Shown: in pieces, positions 1 to 12,600 of the stretch
Layout: each line of letters starts with the position of its first letter
Position numbering within the stretch: the first letter of the stretch is position 1
From: Fremontodendron californicum
Taxonomy: Eukaryota; Streptophyta; Magnoliopsida; Malvales; Malvaceae
Length of the DNA: 64,000 nucleotides
Assembly (NCBI GenBank): GCA_030761205.1
Contig: JAULJL010000010.1
Location: 4,717,001 to 4,781,000, forward strand
Reading direction: 5' to 3'
Translations under genes and position numbers: made by a program
The notes under the pieces: model-generated
The model's database searches: none
What the model was told of the DNA's origin: nothing
What the model saw: only the letters and a program-made list of their open reading frames with translations

Positions 1-617
1 TCCTATTTTCTAGGCAAATATATGCTTTATCTCGTTAAAAACAGGATCTGATTTTTGGAGAATCATCTTATGTTCTCTTATAACGTGAATTTGTTACAAT
101 GGTCTTTCGTTCTTCAGAGCATTATCTTTTGCTACTGATTGCATGTAGCGCAACTACCCTGCTTATTCAGTTCCAAGTTGTTGAGCATTGGCCATAAAAT
201 TCTGGAGATTTTTTTTCTTTGGGGGCAGGGTGGGGAAGATTTTAGGATGTTATAGTGAATAAGAAAAAATGCTGTGTAAAATTTCTCCACTTTTAATTTT
301 TCCTCCTAGAGTTTATTTTCACCTGTCATCCTTCCCCTTGTTCTTTGTATCCTATTGGTTGTCATGCATAACAAATCATATCATAGGGTTATACATATTG
401 TCTTATATAAAAACAGATATTTCATGTACATTTCTAGTGAAGAATTTTCACTTAGGCTTAGAAAGTAATTAGTGCTATTTGTCCCTCTTTCTTTTATTGG
501 TTCCTAATATTGATTTTGGGGAATCCAAAAGCTTGAAGCATTATTATTTAACCATTGTTGTTAATGCGTTCCAGATTCTTCCCTCCTTATTTGGTGCTAA
601 TCTTTGCTACCGTGCAG
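1..617 (+). other. Upstream of ABCD1 start; probable 5'-UTR intron
   Basis: There is no coding exon here. A pyrimidine-rich run ending in GTGCAG at 612-617 sits 16 bases before the ABCD1 start codon and looks like a splice acceptor. The first 617 bases may therefore be an intron of the 5' UTR, with the promoter left of the window. This is inferred from one splice-site match; a transcript would settle it. Confidence 0.4.
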
Positions 618-633
618 GGGTTCACCTTCAACA

Positions 634-3600
634 ATGCCATCTCTTCAACTGTTGCGGATAACCGAGCATGGCCGAAATCTTCTGGCGTCTAGGAGGTATT
701 GATGTATTTATTGGTGATAATCAATTTAAATAATTATATTGACACTTCTATATCTTAGTTGAGTCAATTTATTTGTTGTATAAATGATGATAGTTGTTGC
801 TTATTCCAAACTGTTTTGATAATGGTAACACACTAACACTGATATTTTAGATGTGTGCTAGGGCAAGTATTACCATATATCTCTCCTTTCTCCTTACTCT
901 TTCCTCATATCAACTTCTTGGTAATGTGAGTAACGTAGAGAAAAATGTCGCTTAAGATCTTCTTTGTTTGGGATTGCTGATGAGCAGTATATACCGAAGG
1001 TGAGTGATCCTATGGATAGAAAGGCCTATGCTTTACACATATTAGAAGCTTTAAAATGTTAAAAGAATAATGCAACATATGATCCTTTTATAGAGGTTTT
1101 CTTGCATTGTAGGTTTAGTTCATGAATACCCAGCATGTTTTCTACTCTCTGTCTGCATGCATCTACTGCAATTTTGGGAACAATATTGTATCAAGACATC
1201 CACTCTAAAAGGGGTGTTCCCCAGTGCACAAGGCTCCCTGCTTTGCGAGGATTGGGGGAGGGTCGTTTATCGTGTGCAGCCTTCCCCCTGCCTTTTGCAG
1301 AGAGGCTGTTTTCATGACTCGAACCCGTGACCTTCTGGTCATAAAGGAGCAAACTTACTGTTGCTACGGAGGCTCGCCCTCAAAAGACATCCATTATATC
1401 AATTAGAAAAATCTTTAAAGTTGTTCCTTTGATTATTATAAAAAAAAAATTCAAAATTTCATAAGGAGAGTAATGTAGAGAAAGAAAATCATGATGTTTT
1501 CTATTTTATTTCAGACAAGCAGAGAGGAGATTGAGACACTCATTGTTCTATGTAGTGATTACATCCTTATAGAACTGGTATTGAGTATTGCCTTTGTGAT
1601 CAGGTTGATAATAACTAAGCTTAGGGCTTTTTCACCCGTAGTTACCCTCTTCCCTTACGGGGAGGCGATTTTCTGAGGCCTGGGATCTAATCCAACATCC
1701 TGTTTATCATTGGAATATATGCAGCAATTACCTTAGCCAAAAAGAAAAGCTTAATGGTAATTATCCTGGAAAGTTTTTAAATAGTTTTTAAATAGGTTAA
1801 CTACTTGGAATGAAGATATTTGTCAGAGTTAAAAAAAAAGACCAGTGGAAAATGTTTAATTTGGGTAGTGTAGGAAACCCCTATTAGTTGGGATTATTCT
1901 GTTGTGAAAATGATGTTGAAGAAAAAACTATCTTATAATGGGGCACTTGTATTTTAAGCCAGGTCCTGTTATGTCTTCCTATAGTTGTACTAAATGATAA
2001 TATAAAAGATTGGACCTTTTTTCTAAAGAGAAAATACTATCTTAACTTTAATCAACCATCTTTCTTCTAAGCTTTAGTCTTTCTTCAATATAATTGCAGT
2101 TTTTTTATCTGTCTGTTACCATCCTATCAAGGTAAATATGTTATGTGGCATTCTATTATTCCTCACCCCACCTACCAGGCGGGGCTCTGTTGGATGTCCA
2201 TGCTATGATACTCTTCTTGTGTTACAATGCTCAAGCCACATAACCTTTGTCTTCTCTCCTTCCCTGGTGACCGTCTAGTGTTTTATATTTTTATGGTTTT
2301 ACAGGAAAGCACTACTGCTTGCTTCTGGTATTGTGGCTGCTGGTGGTGCTGTTGCTTATTTGCAATCAAGGTTTAGTAGTAAAAGGCCTGATTCATATGG
2401 TCATTACAATGGGGTACGAGATAATAGAGAAAATCCAGATGAGGTTCTTAAAAAGAATAATAATGTAAAGGGAACTACACAAAAGAAACGTGGATTAAAG
2501 TCCCTTCAGGTTTTGGCTGCAATTCTTCTATCCCGGATGGGCCAAATAGGTGCAAGAGATCTTTTGGCTTTGGTGGGCATTGTGGTAAGCCTTTCTATTT
2601 GTGTATTTCCAACATACCGTGGTTTAATATTGTGCTCGATTTCTAAGTTTCTGTTATCCTTTATGTTTTATTTGTCTCACAGCAACCTTTTTCATTGCAA
2701 TTGCAAACATTATTAAGAAAATAGACCAGATAGAAAAGTTGAAGATTATTTGAGTTTTACCCTCCAAAAACGTGGCTATTTAGTTTTTTGGTGTAGAGGT
2801 GCTGCTTGACCTGGTGCTAAGTGGCATATACCAGAAGGCATTGGTTCAAATCCATCTTTATGCTAGCCAATGACAATTTGTTACAACACCAAAATATCAC
2901 CCCATATTCCCCTTTACTGATATTGTAATAACTTTTTAAAATCTTTTGATCTAGAATAGGAAAAATACAAGAAACTAAAGTAAGTTACCAAGGTCTAGTT
3001 GCTTGATTTCTTTCTTCAGTTCTTTTTGTTATTTTTATGTTTAGTTGGCGTATTTGGTCCTATAAGTAACATGAGAGGGAATTGAGTAGCCAAGGCACTT
3101 TATCTATCTGCTTTTGTTATACATGCATCTGTGCAGACAGAGACCTACACACCTATGATTTTAGCTTGCACTTCCCGTGTCAAATGCATCAGATATAGCA
3201 ATTGGAACAGAAAACCTTTAAAAAGGTGAATGGAAACTTAATTTCCTTCCAAAGGGATGTGACATAGGAGACTTTTGTAGCTTGAATTTTAGGGGGGGGG
3301 GGGGTGGTTCTGCTCTTTTTAAGTAAAGAATCTATCTTATACCTTTTTGCAGGTGCTGAGAACTGCTTTGAGCAATAGATTAGCAAAAATTCAGGGATTT
3401 CTATTCGGTGCTGCTTTTCTTCAGCGTGTACCATCATTTTTCCGGCTAATATCTGAAAACATTATGTTGTGCTTTCTTCTGTCGGCCATTCATTCTACTT
3501 CAAAGTACATAACTGGTACCCTGAGTCTGAGGTTCAGAAAGATACTGACGAAACTCATCCATGCACATTATTTTGAGGTAGTTTTCTGCCTTTGATGTTG

Positions 3601-6600
3601 GAGTAATCTGTATATTTTTTCTAATTTCTCTCCTATGCTATGCTCATTTTTTAATCTGGTTAGATCAGGTATCCTTCCTATCATAATTCATGAATCATAC
3701 TTTGTTGTTCATTTGTTCCTGCATCAGTGAACTATCTTCTTTGCACATCTTTGTCAGTGGCAGGTGGAATACATGTTTGTTGTTTTATATTTAGTTTTCT
3801 AATATTCTTTATATCTGAGTTTGTTTTAATGTGCACGATACCTTTAACAAAAGCATTGTGGGACTAAAGTCTAAATCCCTCCTAGACTTAAGAAATGTTA
3901 ACTTCAGAATCATATAAAATTCTATTTACTGAAAAAATCCTACTCAAGTTGTTGTAACATAGCATACATCTGAAGGGGTAATGGCACCGACTACATTTTC
4001 TATGGGTGGTCAAAGTTCTAAGGATTCTGTTCTACAATCCAGAGATCTAGTCATTTATGCTTTTCTCCAGATGCCTTTTCCCAGTTTTTTTTTTTTGCTT
4101 TCAACTGCAATGAGACTATTCATCTGATATATAAATTGCAAATTCAATCTTCCATCTCTGAGGATGATGTTGCTTTACCTTCGTTTGTTCCCTCATGTAG
4201 GAAGCACTTATCTATTGGATTACATGCATTATAAGTTTTTTTTTTTCTTCTTCTTGTTATTACTATGTTTTCTCTATTGTTTAGGGTTAACATATATAAT
4301 TTCAGAACATGGCATATTACAAAATATCACACGTTGATGGACGGATTCGGAATCCTGAACAACAGATTGCAAGTGATGTACCAAGATTCTGTTCGGAGTT
4401 GAGTGAGCTTGTACAGGATGATTTGACAGCAGTTACTGACAGTCTGCTTTATACTTGGTGTCTTTGTTCTTATGCTAGCCCAAAATACGTTTTGTGGATA
4501 TTGGTAATTCTTTGTCCTATTCATTTGTATTTGTTACAGGCTTACATAATTTTCTGGCAACTGCTCTGCTAATGTTGTTATTACCATAATGTCTAGTTGT
4601 CAGATTAATACATGGGATTGCTTTGCAGGCCTTTGTTTTGGGAGCAGGAGCTGCAATAAGAAACTTCTCTCCTGCTTTTGGGAAATTAATGTCCAAAGAA
4701 CAACAGTTGGAAGGAGAATACAGACAGCTTCATTCAAGGTTAAGGACCCATGCTGAAAGTATAGCATTTTACGGTGGAGAAAGTAGAGAAGAATCTCATA
4801 TTCAGCAGAAGTTTAAGACTCTTGTTAGGCACTTGAGGGTCGTGCTTCATGACCATTGGTGGTTTGGCATGATTCAAGACTTCTTATTGAAGTATCTTGC
4901 TGCTACTGTTGTTGTTGTTTTGATTATTGAGCCTTTCTTTGCTGGCAATCTTAGACCTGACACTTCAAAAATGGGACGGGCAGAGATGTTTAGCAATTTA
5001 AGATATCACACCAGTGTTGTAATTTCACTATTTCAGGCCCTGGGAACCCTTTCTATAAGTTCAAGACGGCTAAATCGTCTCAGGTATTTCTTTGTTGATT
5101 TCTGGCTTTTGAGAGTTGTTAGAGATATAACTTTTTGAAGAAAAACATAGGGAGGAACATTAAGCACTTTCTAAGCAACCTTTGAAATCTTACCACGCAC
5201 ATCCCTAAAATTCATGATGAATATGTTGCACATTCGGTAATAGCTTTTGATTTTTATAAGAAAGAACTTGAGTGAGACAGAGATAGAGGAAAATTAAACA
5301 CTTTCTAAGCAACCTCTGAAATCTTACAATAGGCATTCTTAAAATTCATGATGAATATGTTGCACATTCAGTAATAGTTATTGATTATTACAAGAAGGAA
5401 CGTGAGAGACAGATTTCTGGTTCATCTAATAACTTAAGTTTTATTCTTATTGTTATTTCTTTTAATATCTTCCAGTGGTTACGCTGACCGCATTCATGAG
5501 TTAATGCTCATATCAAGAGAGCTAAGTGCTGATGATAAAAAAACATCCCTGCAAAGAGCTGCAAGTAGGAATTACTTAACTGAAGCTAACTATGTTGAGT
5601 TTTCCTGTGTCAAGGTATTTGAGATGATATTGAACCATTTATGATTCTTAATATGCCTTTGTCATATTTTTTGTTCTAATAGCTGTAATGCTATCCAGGT
5701 TGTCACTCCAACTGGGAATGTTTTGGTGAAGGATCTCTCTCTGAGGGTTGAATCAGGATCTAATCTTTTGATTACAGGTTTTTCCCTTGAAAATATTGTG
5801 ATTTACATTATTGCCTTTAATATGCCTTTTGTTGCCATCTCCTCGTCTTTTAGACATGCTTCTATTTTACTTTTCTTCATTCATTTCTATTATTGTATAG
5901 GAACTAGGAAGTGTAATGAGCTTTTATTGGAAATGAGAGTTACCATAAACAAGTTGTTATAGATTTTGTTACATAGTGACGATTCACAGCATGTTTTGGC
6001 TGGTTGCAATGGGGCTATGTTCTTGGAGTTTTATTCTTGATATGATATATTTACCATACCAAAAGTGGCTTAGTTTAAATATCAAACCTGGTAACAGTTC
6101 TATTTTAATAACAATCTTACTTTGTAGCATATATTTCAGTAGATATTTAATTTTGAAGTAGAATATAAATCAGTAACTGGCTTAGAACATTGAGTTTGTA
6201 ATCCTCTAGATATGATTCTTATTTTCTTTTTTAAAATCCTTTGCTTTAGCTTTTAGATAAAAGCAAGAAAAGGTTCGCATTTTCCAGACATCTATGATTT
6301 TCTTTAATTTGATCATGCTCTGTGAAAACTCCAAAGCCATACTCTCTGTGAGCTATTTAAAAGATAAGGAAAACTGAATAAGAGGATTGGAGACAGGTGT
6401 AGAGGGAGAAAGAAAAACATACTATATGTTTAATTCTGGTTGCCGAAAAAGAAGCATAATTCCATTTTTTAATGAACATTCTCTTTTCACACGAGGCAGA
6501 GACCTGAATTTATGCTTTAGTGCTGGAGCAAGGATGGGGTGAAGATGGGGAATGTACTTCCTCTCTCACCTATTCATCCCCATCAACCCTTTGGCAACCT

Positions 6601-9600
6601 TACCTGCTTTTAACTTTTGACAATTATTAATATCCCTGCATCTGTGCTTTTTAACTGAATAGTGAAAAGTCTTGGTTTCTCACTGAATAGTGAAAAGTCT
6701 TGGTTGCTCCTTGTATATATATGTATGTATGTGTTTTATACACGCGCTCTTGGTGAATGTGTGTATATTTATTTATATATATTCTGCCCTTCTTTATGTT
6801 CATGTTTCCCACATTTAAGTTAATCCTGTTTGAAAGGGTTTCAAAGATGTGTTGTGATTTTTAGGCCAATAAAAATCTTTTGCTTTTTCTGTTCTGAAGG
6901 TCCAAATGGCAGTGGAAAGAGTTCCCTTTTCCGGGTTTTAGGTGGCCTTTGGCCACTGGTATCTGGCCATATTGTGAAACCTGGAGTTGGTTCTGATCTT
7001 AATAAAGAAATTTTCTATGTGCCACAAAGACCATATACAGCCGTTGGAACCCTTCGCGACCAGTTAATTTATCCTCTTACTGCATATGAGGAGGTTGAAC
7101 CTCTTACACATAGTGGAATGGTGGAGCTGTTGAAAAATGTATGAGTTTCATCTCATAATATTTTTCTTGTTTTCTTTCTTAAAATTGTATTGGTGCTTTC
7201 TTTTTCTTTTTGAGTTTTATAGGCTACCTTCAGAATAATTCTTTACTTTGTTGTCCATTCAGGTTGACCTTGAGTACCTATTGGATCGTTACCCACCTGA
7301 GAAAGAGGTTAACTGGGGTGATGAACTCTCTCTCGGGGAGCAACAGAAATTGGGAATGGCTAGACTGTTCTACCATAAGCCTAAATTTGCAATTCTTGAT
7401 GAGTGCACAAGTGCTGTGACAACTGATATGGAGGAGCGGTTTTGTGCTAAAGTTAGAGCTATGGGTACATCATGCATAACCATATCACATCGTCCAGCAC
7501 TAGTTGCATTTCATGATGTGGTTTTGTCCTTGGATGGGGAAGGAGGATGGAAAGTTCATTACAAAAGGTACCAAGAATAAATTTGTGGTTAGTGCATATC
7601 TTACCATTTTTTTGGGTGTGTTAACTGAACTTCTATAATACCTGCAGGGAGGATTCTTCAGTACAAAGTGAAGGTGGGATAGATTTGACTAAACTTTCTG
7701 ACACAGACCGCCAAACTGATGCAATAACAGTTCAACGGGCATTCACTGCAGCTAAAAAGGTCTTAGAACTTCTGAAACTTGGTTTTGTTGTGTGTTTGTT
7801 TTGTTTAATTGGATTTGGACCTGTTTTATCTCACTGCAAATTTTTGAGTGAATTTGTCTAGGACTCTGCATTCTCAAATCCAAAGACTCAATCATATGTA
7901 TCAGAGGTGATAGCAGCATCGCCCTCTGTGAGTCATGATGTTAAGTTGCCTGTTGTTCCTCAACTCCAAAGGGTTCCGAGAGTACTGCCATTGAGAGTAG
8001 CTGCCATGTTTAAAGTACTGGTATGTTTTGGAAGAGCCTTTTTCTTATTCGCATAAATTAACCTCGTGAACTTAAAGGATGATTTGCCCATCATGGTGCC
8101 CAAAGTAGGTATCAGTATGAGTTTCCCAAAATAGCTTCTCTTGTTTTGCTCTATTAAGTAGGTTAGGTCATTGTTATGACTTTGCTCCTGCCTCCTCATG
8201 TTGAGTTCTAGCCTAAATTGAGTTTTCATTAGTGTTTCAGATCCTAGACATAATTCTATAGGAATAGTAGATTTGATTAAAGCCTTTTAGCATAGCCATA
8301 GAGTTTGAACCCTACAAAATAAGTGCTTGAAGTTATATACTTGTCTTTTTTGAAAGTGCCATTATGGATTAGTAATGATGGAGTTGACCACCTTTGACTA
8401 AATGTTCTCAAATACTATTGTATAACAATTATTGAGCATATGGAGCATTAATTTTTGTGATATTTTACTTATCTTCAATGTTTGAATTCAAGTAAACCTG
8501 GTGCAAGGAGTCCTTAATGTAGGCAATGAGCACATGCTGTTCTCATCCACTAACACAAGTTTTTAATTCTCTTATCTACATCCTTAAATTATTGTGTTTC
8601 AGGTACCTACCGTATTTGACAAACAAGGGGCTCAACTACTTGCAGTTGCCTTTCTTGTTGTCTTGAGAACATGGATATCAGATCGGATTGCAACGCTGAA
8701 TGGTATTAGAAATATATTCTTCTACTTTTTGTCCATTTTAAAATCTGAGAGATTGTTTTTATTGTTACTTAAATGCATAAATTCTCAGGAAGGACTGTGA
8801 AGTATGTTTTGGAGCAGGATAAGGCAGGCTTTATACGATTAATGGGTACAAGTGTCCTTCAAAGTGCTGCAACTTCTTTCATTGCACCTTCGTTGAGGTA
8901 ATTTTTTCTATTCATTATGTATTGACCTATATATGAATTACTTAAACAAAAAGAGGGAGATACAAATAGAGAAAGATCTAACAACTGTCTATTGAGTCGT
9001 TGCTAATATTACACTGTGTTATTTTACTTGCAAACTTTTGTGAGTTTTCACTTATCTGCAATATAGGCATGTATGTATATATGCTTTTTCTTCCTAATCT
9101 CTTGGTATATTGTGTTATTATCATTGATTTAGTGCTAGTGGAGTGTACCTCCAAACCCCCTTAAGAGAAATTGATATCATACTGGTAGCTGGGATTGGTT
9201 TAGCATGAATGTTTACCCCCAAACTCCAGGTCTACATGTTCTTGAAGTCTAAAGAAGGTTTTCTTGTTTTTCTCAAAAGGTACTGAAATTGCTTTCTCTG
9301 AAAAGAAATTTATCTTACTGTGCTTCCTAAATAAATGTTTAGTGAGTGCCTTAATAAGTTGTAACATTCATGTTAGTGTGCCTTTTCTTCTATACTGTTA
9401 AAAGAATGCTTTTTATGTCATTCATTCTGTGTTTCAGTATGTTTTTTTCTGCTGTATGCGCGGATTGGTTAGCCTATTTTATATGCAGAAGGCTGTTTGT
9501 CTAACTTATTGGTTTGTATTTGCCTGTAATCTGTGACTGTTAAATAATAAATACTTTTTGTGATAAACAATGTTATGGTTCGTTATTCTATGTTTGGTTC

Positions 9601-12600
9601 ATGTCTATTCTTATTATATTTTCATTACTTCATGTCATGCTTATAAATTTCTGAGGGGATCTCTGGATCATATGAAGACAATGAATGTCAGTCATGCATT
9701 TACAATTTCATGGATAATCTCCAGCAATATTTCTACTAAGAGTTCTCTTTTTAGTATTTTCGTTGTTTTTAGTGCTTCAAATGACTTTGATTCTACTTGA
9801 TTCTTGGTGGTATGAATTTTATCACAGAAGTTTTATACTCATCCCTAGCTTTATTTCACATCTAGTTTCATTCCTTCTCAGTGAAAAATAATTTTTTAAA
9901 TAGCCTATTTCTTGGTTTACAGGCACTTGACAGCTAGGCTGGCCCTTGGATGGAGGATTAGATTGACTCAACATTTGCTAAAGAACTACTTAAAAAATAA
10001 TGCATTTTACCAGGTTTGATCAGCTCAGAAACAGTGATGCCTGAGTACTTGTCAGGCATTGCACAGTGTTAATAATTGTCACCACTATTACCTAGAATTC
10101 AGCAATGCTAAGTTCACATCAAATGCATCTCCTTGTAGGTTTTTCACATGTCAAGCAAAAATATTGATGCAGATCAAAGAATAACTCATGATCTTGAAAA
10201 GTTAACAACTGATTTATCGGGGCTGGTTACTGGAATGGTAAAGCCATCTGTTGACATTTTGTGGTGAGTACATTATCTTGATTTATTATGGTAGCAGTAT
10301 TTTTTTTTTGGTCAAATCTTGATTCTAGAAATTATATGTTCCTTTCTTCCTCCCTTATCTTTCTAAGAAAAATTCTTAACAATGCTGCAATTTTTTAGGT
10401 TCACCTGGAGAATGAAGCTGTTAACCGGAAAAAGGGGCGTTAGCATTTTGTATGCATATATGTTTCTTGGTCTGGGTTTGCTAAGGACTGTTACTCCTGA
10501 TTTTGGTGATTTGACAAGTGGAGAACAACAACTTGAGGGAACTTTTAGGTAATTCGATCTCGGTTTAGAATCCATGCTAGTAATACTAACAATGCTAGAT
10601 GTACTTACACATGGAAATACTTGCATGAACATGTATAATGCCAAAATGCTGATATAAACTGGTGTTTCCGAACCCAGACTGGTCTGGTAGTTTGAACAGG
10701 AAGCTCAGGAACTGAGATGGGTAGTCACAATCCAAAAGTGTTTGATTTATTCTAAGTTTAAGGACCATCCAATCCAGAGCGTGATATCCCCCTTCCCCTG
10801 TTCTTTATCCCTCTCTGGCATCTACGTTTGTTAACTGAATAGCTGGGTCAATGTGTCGCACTCTTGTTTGTCTTTTGGGCCTATTTTTGGGCTTATATAT
10901 TTCATTGGTCTAGATGATGATCATTTGGGATTTCTTTGAAGTTAGATTAGATTGTGAAGATATGAGGCAAGAATGGCAAAAAAAGAAACTACAAGGATGA
11001 ATATTTGTTCGAGCAAACTTGCCTACATAATGCAATGGATTGATCTGAACATTCAAAATGCCTAATATGAGAAGAATGTTATGTTGCTATCTAATTTTTA
11101 TATATTTATATTTTAATTAATAATTTTAGGTTTATTATGTTATCATGTCTTAAAATGAGTTTTGCCTTGGTTAAACTTTTCAACTTTAGGTCTTGTTATA
11201 CTCTTACAGTTTATTACCTGTTTAGTTTTTAAAGCATTGATGGAGATATATAATACAAAAAACATGTTCTCCCATGGGTGCATGTGTGTAATTTTGTGAA
11301 TATCTGGATGTTGCTGCATACATCATTCTAATAACTTTTGCTATATGTTAATTAGGTTCATGCACGAAAGACTGCGAACTCATGCTGAGTCTATTGCTTT
11401 CTTTGGAGGCGGTGCTCGAGAAAAAGCTGTAAGATACTTGAACTTATTGTTGTGTCTGATGTACTTGAATACCAACCGTTGTTTCCATCATTGTTGATGC
11501 TGATGTAAAAATTTCCTTGTGGAAAAATAGACCGAAATCAGGAGTATATTTAACCTTTCTATGGGTTAGCAACTGGAAGTTTGAATACATCCTTACATTT
11601 ATATCGCACAACTATCGTTTAAATTTTACATGCCTGGGCTGAACCCTAATAGAATGAACTCTTTTTTGTAATGTTCCTACAAATTGCTGGTTTCATACAG
11701 GCTTGAATTTTGCATCAAGAATTGTTTAAAATGTCAATCCTTGATAAGAATACCTACATGTTGCAGGTTCCATGTGTAATTAAAATAAGTTTGGTATTAA
11801 TGTTTTCCAGCTTATTGTTTCAAAGGCAGATATTGTTTGATTGTCGCCCTCCCTCTCTCTTGTTTTTATATTATATAAAGGAATGTTTTACAGTGAAATG
11901 ACAGCACTTCGGGCTTTTGCTCCTTGTGTAGAGAGGACATGACCAGATAATTTGTTTTATGCATGAAATCCATCTTTAGCAATTTTTGCATGGATCATGG
12001 TGCACTATTTTTTTCCCTTTTGCATGGTTTGCTGCTGCGCATGCATATGCTACTAGACCCGTTTTCCTCATAATTTCCATGCCCTCTCCCCTAATTCTAT
12101 GTTTCTTGTATTAACAGATGATTGAGTCAAGATTTAGGGAGCTTCTTGATCACTCTTTGTTACTTTTGAAGAAGAAATGGCTGTTTGGTATACTTGATGA
12201 TTTTGTCACAAAACAGCTTCCACATAATGTTACTTGGGGTTTGAGCTTATTATATGCCTTAGAACACAAGGGGGACCGAGCCCTAGTTTCTACTCAAGGT
12301 GAGATATCTGACTTGATTTTGTAGTACTTCTTGGTTTCTCCCTCTTTCTCTCTCTGAAAGTACTTAACTATTTTTTAGGCGAGCTTGCACATGGAATACG
12401 ATTCCTGGCATCTGTTGTGTCTCAAAGCTTTTTAGCCTTTGGTGACATCATGGAGTTGCATAGAAAGTTCCTGGAGCTATCTGGAAGCATCAACCGAATT
12501 TTTGAGCTTGAAGAGATTCTTGATGCTGTTCAGTCTGGTATATCTAATTTACTCTCTCCTAATGGTTGTTTATACCTTGCATTTCTTTTTTTTTTTATGT

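Noticed and set aside
1300..1370. Possible functional tRNA gene on the minus strand
   Set aside because: Has a B box but no cloverleaf-consistent arms, and target duplications mark it as a SINE.
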